Shown here: positions 26,367 to 34,536 of the stretch, one piece after another
How positions within the stretch are numbered: the first letter of the stretch is position 1
Layout: each line of letters opens with the position of its first letter
Assembly: GCA_031553615.1 (NCBI GenBank)
Contig: JAVBLJ010000021.1
Location: 8,572-72,571, forward strand
DNA from: WQXF01 sp031553615
Lineage (GTDB): Bacteria; Bacillota; Clostridia; Christensenellales; Aristaeellaceae
Reading direction: 5' to 3'
DNA: 64,000 nucleotides
Notes under the pieces: generated by a model
Told to the model about the DNA's origin: nothing
What the model saw: only the letters and a program-made list of their open reading frames with translations
The model's database searches: none
Position numbers and translations under genes: made by a program

Positions 26367-27278
26367 ATGCCGGTCTTGGAGCAGAAACATGCCGCGAGCG
26401 CACAGCGCGTACTGTGGGTGACGCTGCTGATCAACGCCGTGCTGATGGCCGTCAAGTTCCTGGCCGGGTGGCTGGGTCACAGCGGCGCGATGATCACCGA
26501 CGCGGTGCACACGCTCTCCGATGTGGGCACCACGGTGATGGTGATGGTGGGCCTGCGCATCAGCGCCAAGGAAAGCGATGCGGAGCATCCCTATGGCCAC
26601 CAAAAGCTGGAAACCTTGACCGGGCTGGCGCTGGCCGCGCTGCTGGCCCTTACCGCGCTGGGCATTGGCTCCAGCGGATTGCAGGCGCTGTTTTCGAAGA
26701 AAGCCCTGGAAGCGCTGCCCGAACCCGGCCTGTTCCCCCTGCTGGCCGCCGCCCTATCCATCGCCGTGCAGGAATGTCTTTTCCATTACGCGCGGCATAA
26801 CGCCAAGGCGCTGGGCTCCACGGCCATGATGGCCGACGCATGGCATCACCGCAGCGACGCGCTGAGCTCGGTGGGCAGCCTCATCGGCATTGGCGGCGCG
26901 AAGCTGGGCCTGCGCATCATGGATCCGCTGGCCTCGCTGGGCATCTGTGCGGCCATCCTGTGGGCGGCCTATCACATCGGGCGCAGCGCGGTGCGGCAGC
27001 TGGTGGATGTATCCGCCGATGGGGAGACGCTGCGGCGCATCGAGCAGCTCATCCGCGAAACCGAGGGTGTGCTGCACATCGACACGCTACGCACCCGCCA
27101 GCACGCCAACCGACTCTATATCGATGTAGAGATCGCGGTAAATCACACCTTCACCTTCGAGCAGGCGCACCGGGTAGCCGAGGCAGTGCATCACAAACTG
27201 GAGGATAGCCTGCCCGACGTGCTGCACTGCACGGTGCACGCCAACCCGCACCACGGCGACGGCACGCCGGTGGAATAA
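26367..27278 (+). CDS. Cation diffusion facilitator family metal exporter
   Basis: CDF proteins export divalent metals by proton exchange. The protein has about six membrane segments and a C-terminal cytoplasmic domain. The metal site is intact in two helices as D-x2-H-x3-D: TDAVHTLSD in TM2 and ADAWHHRSD in TM5. The histidine-containing arrangement fits the zinc/iron/manganese groups. EHPYGHQKLETL after TM2 is also typical. ATG 26367 is only two bases from GGAGGGG, so TTG 26376, nine bases away, is an alternative start. The gene is divergent from ilvE. Confidence 0.9.
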   Translation: MPVLEQKHAASAQRVLWVTLLINAVLMAVKFLAGWLGHSGAMITDAVHTLSDVGTTVMVMVGLRISAKESDAEHPYGHQKLETLTGLALAALLALTALGIGSSGLQALFSKKALEALPEPGLFPLLAAALSIAVQECLFHYARHNAKALGSTAMMADAWHHRSDALSSVGSLIGIGGAKLGLRIMDPLASLGICAAILWAAYHIGRSAVRQLVDVSADGETLRRIEQLIRETEGVLHIDTLRTRQHANRLYIDVEIAVNHTFTFEQAHRVAEAVHHKLEDSLPDVLHCTVHANPHHGDGTPVE

Positions 27279-27308
27279 TCCGCAGCAAGCCCGCCGTTAG
27301 ATTGCCTC

Positions 27309-27337
27309 TTCCCTAAACTTACAAATGCGCGTATAAT
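27309..27337 (+). promoter_or_regulatory. Promoter for the UMF1 transporter gene
   Basis: TTCCCT (27309-27314), 17-base spacer and TATAAT (27332-27337), then a short leader to AGGAGGG before ATG 27378. Confidence 0.6.
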
Positions 27338-27377
27338 GCAATTACATTGAAGTACAAAGCACATAGGAGGGCCCGCC

Positions 27378-28652
27378 ATGATCGCAACAAAACCCCAGAA
27401 AACCCCGCGATTCACGAAGCAGGAGCTCGGCTGGATCCTATACGACTGCGCCAACTCCGCGTTTTCCACCATCGTGTGCGCCACCATCTTCCCGCTGTTC
27501 CTCGACGTACTGGGCAAAGCCGCCGGTGTCGATGCCACCACCAGCACAGCCTACCTGAGCTACGCGACCTCGCTGAGCTTCCTCATCTGCGCGCTGCTCG
27601 CGCCGATATTGGGCTCACTGGGCGATTTCCCCGGCTACAAAAAGCGCCTGTTCACGGTGTTCATGCTCATCGGCGTCGTCGGCACCGCGCTGCTGGCCTT
27701 CACGGGCAGCTGGCTGGTGCTGCTGCTGTTCTACATGGTCGCCAACATCGGCTTTAGCGGCTCGGTGCTCTTCTACGATAGCTTCCTAGGCGACGTCACC
27801 ACCCCGGACCGCATGGATTTGGTATCCTCCATGGGCTACGGCATCGGCTACATCACCGGCTCCACCATACCGCTGATCGCGGCGCTGGTGCTCTACCAAT
27901 TCCACGGCGCGCTTGGCCTTTCCCAGGAAACCGGCATGCGCATCTCGTTCGTGCTCACGGCGCTCTGGTGGGGGCTGTTCACCATCCCCATGCTGCGCAA
28001 CGTTAAGCAGACCCACAGCGTGCCGCGCTCGGGCGGTATCGTGCGCCAATCCTTCCAAAATATCACCGCCACGTTCAAGAAGATCATCAAGAACAAGGGC
28101 CTGATGTGGTACATCATCGCCTATTTCTTCTATATCGATGGCGTGGGCACCATCATCCATCTGGCCACCAAGTTCGGCGCGGCCAAGGGCCTGGAGCCCC
28201 TCCACCTGCTGCTGGTGCTCATGGCGGTGCAGCTGGTCGCCTTCCCCTGCGCCATCCTCTACGGCGTGCTGGCCAAGAAATTCGGCGCGCGCACCATGAT
28301 ATTGGTGGGCATCTGCACCTACCTGGTGGTGTGCGGGGTCGGGCTGTTCCTGAATACCATCCTCGATTTCGTGCTGCTGGGCGCGCTGGTGGGCACGGCG
28401 CAGGGCGGCATCCAGGCGCTGAGCCGCAGCTACTTCGGCAAGCTGGTGCCCAAGGATCGCTCCAGCGAATACTTCGGCTTCTTCGATGTATTCGGCAAAT
28501 TCTCGGCCGTGCTGGGCCCGGCGCTGTTCGGCGTGGCCGCGCAGCTCACCGGGCAGGTGCAGGCCGGCGTAATTCCCGTGGCGCTCATGTTCCTGATTGG
28601 CGGGGTGATCTTCGTATTCTTGGTGCCCAAGGAGCAAAAGATCGAGGATTGA
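27378..28652 (+). CDS. UMF1-family (Atg22-like) MFS transporter
   Basis: This is a 424-residue protein with about twelve membrane segments. It has the family N-terminus WILYDCANSAFSTIV, the GLGD-like loop ILGSLGDFPGYKKRLF between helices 2 and 3, and ALSRSYFGKLVPKDRSSEYFGFFDVFGKFSAVLGP in the second half. Relatives include yeast Atg22, a vacuolar amino acid effluxer; the bacterial substrate is unknown. The start ATG follows AGGAGGG. The gene ends convergently with the protein at 28893, and the 240 bases between hold a stem-loop and two double-hairpin repeats. Confidence 0.9.
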   Translation: MIATKPQKTPRFTKQELGWILYDCANSAFSTIVCATIFPLFLDVLGKAAGVDATTSTAYLSYATSLSFLICALLAPILGSLGDFPGYKKRLFTVFMLIGVVGTALLAFTGSWLVLLLFYMVANIGFSGSVLFYDSFLGDVTTPDRMDLVSSMGYGIGYITGSTIPLIAALVLYQFHGALGLSQETGMRISFVLTALWWGLFTIPMLRNVKQTHSVPRSGGIVRQSFQNITATFKKIIKNKGLMWYIIAYFFYIDGVGTIIHLATKFGAAKGLEPLHLLLVLMAVQLVAFPCAILYGVLAKKFGARTMILVGICTYLVVCGVGLFLNTILDFVLLGALVGTAQGGIQALSRSYFGKLVPKDRSSEYFGFFDVFGKFSAVLGPALFGVAAQLTGQVQAGVIPVALMFLIGGVIFVFLVPKEQKIED

Positions 28653-28686
28653 TCCACACACCGAATCGATACACATCACGCAAAGA

Positions 28687-28706
28687 GGGCTGCCAGGCGG
28701 CAGCCC
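28687..28706. terminator. Stem-loop after the UMF1 transporter gene
   Basis: GGGCTGCC and GGCAGCCC form a perfect 8-bp stem with a four-base loop 34 bases after the stop. Only TT follows, so termination may be weak. Confidence 0.5.
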
Positions 28707-28741
28707 TTAGACTATCAACTAAAGCTACGCAGATGGGCCGC

Positions 28742-28790
28742 GAAGGTCCAGGGCGATCGCAAAGCCCTGGTCGCATCCGCAGATGCGAAA
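28742..28790 (+). repeat. Double-hairpin repeat, copy A1
   Basis: GAAGGT, then hairpin 1 (CCAGGGC / GCCCTGG, loop GATCGCAAA), immediately hairpin 2 (TCGCATC / GATGCGA, loop CGCA), then AAA. It is the left half of an inverted pair with A2 between convergent genes. Confidence 0.8.
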
Positions 28791-28819
28791 TGTACCGCAG
28801 CGAAGCAACGCAAGGAATT

Positions 28820-28874
28820 CCACCCTTTGCGAAGGGCGGCCAAAGGGCTTATCGCTCACCCTTTGGAATCCTTC
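28820..28874 (-). repeat. Double-hairpin repeat, copy A2
   Basis: Read on minus: GAAGGATT, hairpin 1 (CCAAAGGGT / GCCCTTTGG, loop GAGCGATAA), hairpin 2 (CCGCCCTT / AAGGGTGG, loop CGCA). Arms differ from A1 but pairing is kept. Inverted relative to A1, with the GAAGG ends outermost. Confidence 0.75.
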
Positions 28875-28892
28875 TCAGCGCTTCCAATCTCT

Positions 28893-30917
28893 CTATTTAT
28901 CCCCGATATAGCGCACCCAATGCATGCGCACCACCTGATCGCGCTGGAAGTAGAACGCCACCTCGACAAACTCGTTCTTTTTATCCCGCGGGTAGTAGTA
29001 ATGGGCGGCGTAGTTGCCATCCTCGCCCAGGCGGTAGACGCCGATGGAATTCAGATTGTTATCGTACAGCAATCGTTCGCCGTTTTCGCGCTCCTGCCCG
29101 CCCATGTCGCGGAAGGCGGCGATCACCTTGTCCTGCTCCGAGCCGATCGTTATCTTGCGAGGGCCCACGATCCCCCCGCTCTCCACCATCAGCTCGTACA
29201 GCACGGATTTGCCCGCCGCTTCAACCTGCAGGAAGCAGGCGTAGCCAAAGTCGTAATCGGCGCGGTACTTCTCATCCTCGCTGCCGATGTCGATCTGTTC
29301 ATACTTCAGGGGCTTGCCGTAGGCGCGCACAAACTGATCGTAGGTAGTCTTCATAAGCACCAGTTTATCGAAGCGATCGTCCGCGTTAAAGCTCTTTTTG
29401 ACCGGAACCTTCACGTCGTATTCTACGTTCATCTCGTAGCTGACCTTGCCGCGCAGATCGACCGCAATCGCGCGCAGGTAGCATAGGCCCTTGGGCAGCT
29501 TTACAGGGCCGGTGTAGCGCGTGGAGTTGATGGTGGGCACCGTGTTATCCACCGTGTAATAGATGGCCCACTTGTCGTTCTTTGCCGTGATTTTTACGTT
29601 GGGCGCGTAATCGTATGTGCCCGAAGCAACGTTGGCCGTGGGCGCATCCGGGGTGGGGAACACGACGGTGTAGGTCTCGTCCATCTCCTTGCTGGGCACG
29701 CCGTTTTCCTGCACGGCTACCGCGCGAATGCGCGTGGTGCCCTCGCCAAGAAAGAATTCCTCACCCTCGTAAACCTTGCCGTATTTTACGGGATCGTAAA
29801 GATCTTCCTCGGCTTCCACGGTCTCCTTGGTGGGCTTCCGGTCGTCAAGGGTGTACTTGATGGTTACCCCCTCGACCGCTTTAATCGTAACGTACACTTC
29901 CTTTTCGGATCGATCGCCCTTGGGGTCCGCATACGGGGCATTGGGCGAGTATTCGTGAATCAGCTTGTTAAAGCTGTCCTGGCCCGTCTTATCGCGGCCC
30001 GTCTCCAGCATAGCCACCGCGTTTGCATGATCGCCTGCGTCCTTGTAGATGCGATACATGCGAACATAGGCCTCGGGGTGGTTGGGCGAAGTCGTCCCCA
30101 TAAGGTCGGTATAGAGCGCTATCGCGTCCTCCATTTTGCCATCGCGCTCATAGGCGTTGGCCAACGCCAGGATTCCTTCGACGTTGGGGGTATCGCCCTT
30201 ATCCTTCTCGTCCTTGTATGCCTTTTTGAACGCGTCGATGGCCTCGGCCACGTAACCCTCGCGCATCTTGCTTTCGCCCAGCCGCCAGAAGGCTTCGATC
30301 GGCACGCCCTTCCAGCCTCTTTCGGCCAGATACAGTTGCCCGTCCTGCGTAGTGGTCAGGAAGTACCAGGCGGTGCCTGCGCCCAGCCCCACCACGGCCA
30401 GCACGATCAGCAGGATCAGGCCAATCCGCGGCCCGCAGCGGTTGAGCGACACCCGGCGCTGCACGCTGGCCCGCACCGGGCGCTCCGGCGGCTTGCGCAC
30501 GTAGACCGGCCCCTCCGGCGCATCGCCCACGCCGTACACGCGACCGGGCCGCTCGATCACCGGCTCGGGCGCCATGCGGACGGGGGGGCCGCTGCGCCCC
30601 GCGCTTGCCACGACGGCGGACGGCGGGCGCGAGCTCCTGCGCCCCTCGCGGCGCATGGGCGGCAGCTCTATCGGCGGTTCCCGGTAGTATTGGGTGTAGG
30701 TTTGACCGTTCCACTCGGTATTCATCCCGTCGTCTGAAAGCGGCGCTTCCTGTTTGGGTAAGGAAACAGCTTGCCCCGGGAGGGACGCCCCTTGCTCCTG
30801 AGGGGAAGTTCCCTGCTCCTGAAGGGAAAGGGAGCGAAGCGCAGCCACATCCGCCCCGCACTGGGGGCAGAGCTTGTCGCTGCGTTTCAATCGATATTCG
30901 CATTGGGGACAGAGCAC
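28893..30917 (-). CDS. Zinc-ribbon / TPR / chitobiase-like-domain membrane protein
   Basis: A 674-residue multidomain protein of unknown role. The N-terminus is a zinc ribbon (CPQC and CPQC about 14 residues apart). A Gln/Ser/Pro-rich low-complexity region and an Arg/Pro linker lead to one membrane segment (near residue 170). Outside it come TPR-like helices (IDAFKKAYKDEKDKG, ALANAYERDGKMEDAIALY). Two chitobiase/beta-hexosaminidase C-terminal-type beta domains follow (YTLDDRKPTKET; YYTVDNTVPTINSTRYTGPVKL), then a C-terminal beta-rich domain. The start is set at GTG 30915-30917, six bases after AGGAGGG; the upstream ATG 30935 would place the ribosome binding site inside the gene. It may be a cell-surface sensor or scaffold. 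Confidence 0.8.
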   Translation of the reverse strand: MLCPQCEYRLKRSDKLCPQCGADVAALRSLSLQEQGTSPQEQGASLPGQAVSLPKQEAPLSDDGMNTEWNGQTYTQYYREPPIELPPMRREGRRSSRPPSAVVASAGRSGPPVRMAPEPVIERPGRVYGVGDAPEGPVYVRKPPERPVRASVQRRVSLNRCGPRIGLILLIVLAVVGLGAGTAWYFLTTTQDGQLYLAERGWKGVPIEAFWRLGESKMREGYVAEAIDAFKKAYKDEKDKGDTPNVEGILALANAYERDGKMEDAIALYTDLMGTTSPNHPEAYVRMYRIYKDAGDHANAVAMLETGRDKTGQDSFNKLIHEYSPNAPYADPKGDRSEKEVYVTIKAVEGVTIKYTLDDRKPTKETVEAEEDLYDPVKYGKVYEGEEFFLGEGTTRIRAVAVQENGVPSKEMDETYTVVFPTPDAPTANVASGTYDYAPNVKITAKNDKWAIYYTVDNTVPTINSTRYTGPVKLPKGLCYLRAIAVDLRGKVSYEMNVEYDVKVPVKKSFNADDRFDKLVLMKTTYDQFVRAYGKPLKYEQIDIGSEDEKYRADYDFGYACFLQVEAAGKSVLYELMVESGGIVGPRKITIGSEQDKVIAAFRDMGGQERENGERLLYDNNLNSIGVYRLGEDGNYAAHYYYPRDKKNEFVEVAFYFQRDQVVRMHWVRYIGDK

Positions 30918-31123
30918 CGCTTTCCCTCCTCTCATTCAGGAGTGTACCCACATCCATCGTTCCTATGCATTTATGGCATGAAACTTGTAGCCGCAACTGG
31001 CGCTCGCGGCGCAAATGTGGGGAGCACAGATTGGAAAAGACGAGTTCCGATCAGAAACGTACTACTTTCGTCATGCTTTGGACACATAAGCATTCGACGC
31101 GTTCGGCGCTTTTCCTGCCGCGC

Positions 31124-31804
31124 TCACGCCGAGTGGTTGTTCACCGTGTTGTTCACCGTATGCCCGTTAATAACCAGCTCAAACGCGCAGCGCAGCTGTT
31201 TGGCGGCGGTCTCGCACATCACGATGCGCGGCAGGTAGATTTGCAGGTATTCGAGCACCGAGGAGGTATCGTCCATGGTCAGCTCATGGCGGATGATGCG
31301 GCGGGCGGTATCGACCTCGACCCGGCCCGAGGAGATCGCGAAATTGACCCGGTCGTGCACGTCCACCGGATCGGGCCGCCCGTTGCGAACCCGCGTGCGG
31401 TGCGCGTCGGTCTTATCGGCCAGTACCAGCGCTGCGGATACCTCGCTGGTCACGCTGCCGCTCTGCTCCTCGTGGTTGCCCACGGCGGTTACGATCTCCA
31501 GCACATCGGCGATATCCATCTCCATGCGACGCAGCACGGGCATGAGCATGATCGCCCCGGTCGCACCGTGGTTGTGCCGGTTGACGCAATTGCCCACATC
31601 GTGCACCCAGCCCGCGATGGCCGCCAGCTCCACCAACCGCTGCGGATGATCGAGGGCGCGCAGCACCGAGGAGGCGGTGCGGCTCACGTATCCCACATGC
31701 CTGCGGCCATGGTCGGTGTAGCCCAGCGCGGCCAAGTAGGCGTTTCCCGCCTCGATGAGCGCCGCAATCTCAGGGTCGTTCTGTATCTGCTTTAGTGTGA
31801 TCAC
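31124..31804 (-). CDS. HD-domain phosphohydrolase
   Basis: A 226-residue HD-superfamily protein likely to hydrolyse a nucleotide or other phosphate ester. Metal ligands appear as His in HGRRHVGYVSR, the HD pair in IAGWVHDVGNCVNRHNH and a late Asp in VLADKTDAHR. The start is GTG 31802-31804, overlapping the upstream stop as GTGA with AGGTGG six bases upstream, so it is translationally coupled to the HEAT-repeat protein. The C-terminus ends in a short NGHTVNNTVNN duplication. Its substrate is unknown. Confidence 0.82.
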   Translation of the reverse strand: MITLKQIQNDPEIAALIEAGNAYLAALGYTDHGRRHVGYVSRTASSVLRALDHPQRLVELAAIAGWVHDVGNCVNRHNHGATGAIMLMPVLRRMEMDIADVLEIVTAVGNHEEQSGSVTSEVSAALVLADKTDAHRTRVRNGRPDPVDVHDRVNFAISSGRVEVDTARRIIRHELTMDDTSSVLEYLQIYLPRIVMCETAAKQLRCAFELVINGHTVNNTVNNHSA

Positions 31805-32688
31805 TTGTCCACCTGCTTTTGCGATTCCTTTAAAGCCTCATAAAATGGATCGCCCGTAAAATCGCGCTCCGGCGGTGCGTCTCCGCCCAATTCCTCGATG
31901 GCGTTGGCGATCTCGATAAAATCCAGGTAGGTGGTCTCCGAGGATTCGGCGGCGGCCAGCAGCGCGGGCACGGCGCGCGGATCGCCCAGCTTGCCCAGGT
32001 ACGACGCGTACAACGCGCGATTCTCCGGCGCGGCAACAAATTTGCGCAAGGCTAAAGAATAGATGCGCTCATCGCCCGGATAGTTGCAAAGCACATCCAA
32101 AAAGATGGTTTCGGCTGCCTCGGAGGCTTCGGGCAGCGCGGCCAAAATCGCGTCCACCACCCCGTACCCCATGCCCTGCAGCGCCTCGGCGGCGATATCG
32201 ACCTGCTCGTTGGCCTGCGGGCAGGCCGCGATGGTCTGCACGTAGAGCGCCATGGGCAGGGCAGAGCAAAGCTCGCGCAGCATCGACATGGCGGTGAGCA
32301 CCGCCTCATACGGCGCTTGCGGATCGGTCAGCAGCGCGTTGAGCCGCTCGGCGGCCGGATCGCCCAGCTCCACGATGCGCTCCAGCAGCGGATCGGGGAT
32401 CGGCACCTTGCGCTCGAAGTAGGCGCACATCCAGCGCACCAAGCGGTCGGTGTCGTCAAACTGCGAAAAATACAGCGCTGGCGCATGCCCGTCCAACCAT
32501 GGCGCGGGCATGTTGCTCCAGCGCATGTAGACCTCGGGCATCTGCTCCTCCATGCGATCCATGTTGTTGCGAAATTTCTTTTCGTTCTCGCTCATCCACT
32601 GGGTCACGTATTCGGAAAAGTGGTCGTCGAAGTTGATGCAATCAAAGTTTTTGCCATCAAAGTGACAATCAGCGTTCGCTTTGGGCAT
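31801..32688 (-). CDS. HEAT-repeat-like protein, function unknown
   Basis: A 295-residue acidic protein. The N-terminus has HFDGKNFDCINFDDHFSEYV and a conserved-looking RMEEQMPEVYMRWSN. The rest is alpha-helical repeats like HEAT or PBS-lyase repeats (LGDPAAERLNALL, LGDPRAVPALLAAAESS, AIEELGGD). Such solenoids usually bind proteins. ATG 32686-32688 lies nine bases after AGGAGG. It overlaps the end of the TPR gene by 20 bases and the HD gene by four, so the three are tightly coupled. A longer in-frame reading upstream lies wholly within the TPR gene and is not real. Confidence 0.78.
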   Translation of the reverse strand: MPKANADCHFDGKNFDCINFDDHFSEYVTQWMSENEKKFRNNMDRMEEQMPEVYMRWSNMPAPWLDGHAPALYFSQFDDTDRLVRWMCAYFERKVPIPDPLLERIVELGDPAAERLNALLTDPQAPYEAVLTAMSMLRELCSALPMALYVQTIAACPQANEQVDIAAEALQGMGYGVVDAILAALPEASEAAETIFLDVLCNYPGDERIYSLALRKFVAAPENRALYASYLGKLGDPRAVPALLAAAESSETTYLDFIEIANAIEELGGDAPPERDFTGDPFYEALKESQKQVDK

Positions 32689-34534
32689 GGCGGTCGTCCT
32701 CCTTCGGGCCGGACTGTCCCGGCAAATCTTTCGAATCTTCCGAATCCTTCGAATCCTTCGGGTTTTTCGGATCAATTGGATCAATTGGATCGCTTGGGTC
32801 GATTGGGCCTTTCGGATCGGTTGGGCCTTTCGGTCCCCTTGAATCCTCGGGATTCTGAAGCAGCATGCGCATGCAGCGGCGCAGTGCGCGCAGCGAGATG
32901 CGCTGGCGGGCACACAGCCGCTCCAGGTTGACGTGCCGATGGTTCCGGGCACGATACGCGCACTCCAGCGCGGCGATCCATACGCGGGGCCGCTTGATCG
33001 GCTCGCCCGGCTGCTCCCGCCGCTGCACAAACGGCAGCCAAATGCGCGAAAGCTCCTGAACCACATCGCCGTAGCGCGGGGTGAGGCGATCGACGGCGGC
33101 CTGCAGGATGCGCTCGCAGTTGGGCGGCAGCGCAACCTCCGGCGAAACCACCTGACCCATCACGCGCAGCACGCGCCCGCTGCTCTCCATGTAGTAGGGG
33201 CCGCACAGGCCACGCTTGGCCAGCAGGCCCATGACCTCGCGCTTAAGCTCCTCGCTCTGCTCCGCATCGGTCAGCAGCGCCAGCAGCATGCGCTCCGCCC
33301 GCTGGCCCTTGAGCGAGCCGAGCAGCGAGAGCATAGCGTTGCGCGTGGACTCGTGCTCATCCTGTACGGTGAACCCCCAGGCCAAAATGGCGGCGAACTC
33401 GGCGTCGCTCTCAAACCGCGCCTGCATCGCGTCCTGCCCTTGGCGCAGCACCTGCTGCAAGGTGAGCAGCTTGTCGATGCTATCCTCGGCGGAGAGCTCC
33501 ATGCGATAGCTGCATGCTTCCTCCGGGCTAGGCGGCTCTTGCACCTCGCCCTGGTCAATCTTCGCTCTTGCGCGCTCGTGCATCACCCAGGCCACCAGGT
33601 TGCCGGGGTCGAGCCGGCGCAGCGTGGCCCAATGCTGCAGAGCCTGCCGCACCTGCCCGATATTCCAATGGGCGGCGGCCAGCATGTGCAGCAAATTGGG
33701 CGCGAAGGGCTGCTCGGCATGCACCACGCGCAGCAGCGCGAGCACCATGTCGTGGGCACCCACCTCGCAAGCGCACTGACAGAGCAGCGCGATCTCGTTG
33801 GCCGTCTCAGCCTCGCTCTCCGCGCGGTCGAGGAATTTGGCGCTGAGCACCGGGTTGCGCTGCGCATACATCGCGCATGCCATGGCGCACAGCGCGTACA
33901 CGCTGTGCTTATCGCTCCGGTATGCGCGGCGCGCGCATTCGAGAGCCTCGGCGGGGCGATCGCCCGCCAGGTGTGCAAAGCAGAGCAGCGCCGGGGCGTC
34001 CGGGTGGCCCGCGCCCTTGCTCTCCGCATAGCCCAGCCAGCGTACCGCGCGCGCCGATTGCCCGCTCTCCAGCGCTTGCACACCGCGCTGCATCGCCTTT
34101 TCGGTTCGATCCTCCGCGCGTTCGCCCGCCAGCGCCTCGTCGAGCCGATCGAGCATAGCCTCGCACTCCTCGGCGAAGTGCCCCTCGGGCTCCAGGCGCG
34201 TGGCGGTCAACAGGCAATCCTGCGCGCGCCGCACGTCCTGCTGCACGTAGTAATTGCGCCCCAGGGTAAAGAAGCAGGCGGCCAAATGCTCGCCGCTCTG
34301 CGCCAGCTCATACAGCAACCGGTTGCCCAGCTCGTACGCGCCCATGTCGCTATACTGCACAGCCAGCTCGAACCGCTGCAGCGGATTTGCATCCTCGCGC
34401 CCGGCCAGCAGGCGGTAGAGCTCCAGCGCCTCCAGCATGCGCCCCGCCCGCACGTGATCCTGCGCACGCGCGCGCAAAAAGCCCGCATCGCGGGCAAAGG
34501 GCACCACGTTGTGCGGTACACGCGTTTCGTCCAT
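32669..34534 (-). CDS. TPR-repeat protein with a repetitive Asp/Pro-rich tail
   Basis: A 621-residue cytoplasmic protein of TPR-like helical hairpins. Examples are AQDHVRAGRMLEALELYRLLAG, LGRNYYVQQDVRRAQDCLLTA, LLCFAHLAGDRPAEALECARRAY and LAAAHWNIGQVRQALQHWATL. A second helical region carries RNAMLSLLGSLKGQRAERMLLALL. The last ~55 residues are low complexity (GPKGPTDPKGPIDP, DPIDPIDPKNPKDSKDSED). ATG 34532-34534 has GAGG seven bases upstream and begins 3 bases after the hslO stop. The link to Hsp33 suggests a stress or protein-quality role, which is inference. Confidence 0.78.
   Translation of the reverse strand: MDETRVPHNVVPFARDAGFLRARAQDHVRAGRMLEALELYRLLAGREDANPLQRFELAVQYSDMGAYELGNRLLYELAQSGEHLAACFFTLGRNYYVQQDVRRAQDCLLTATRLEPEGHFAEECEAMLDRLDEALAGERAEDRTEKAMQRGVQALESGQSARAVRWLGYAESKGAGHPDAPALLCFAHLAGDRPAEALECARRAYRSDKHSVYALCAMACAMYAQRNPVLSAKFLDRAESEAETANEIALLCQCACEVGAHDMVLALLRVVHAEQPFAPNLLHMLAAAHWNIGQVRQALQHWATLRRLDPGNLVAWVMHERARAKIDQGEVQEPPSPEEACSYRMELSAEDSIDKLLTLQQVLRQGQDAMQARFESDAEFAAILAWGFTVQDEHESTRNAMLSLLGSLKGQRAERMLLALLTDAEQSEELKREVMGLLAKRGLCGPYYMESSGRVLRVMGQVVSPEVALPPNCERILQAAVDRLTPRYGDVVQELSRIWLPFVQRREQPGEPIKRPRVWIAALECAYRARNHRHVNLERLCARQRISLRALRRCMRMLLQNPEDSRGPKGPTDPKGPIDPSDPIDPIDPKNPKDSKDSEDSKDLPGQSGPKEDDRHAQSER
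32728..32850 (-). repeat. 9-bp tandem repeats coding the TPR protein tail
   Basis: Variants of a 9-base unit (plus strand GGATCAATT-, TCGAATCCT- and CCTTTCGG-like) run for about 120 bases and encode DPx/GPK/DSK triplets. The array stops shortly before the ribosome binding site of the next gene. Confidence 0.75.
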
Positions 34535-34536
34535 AC

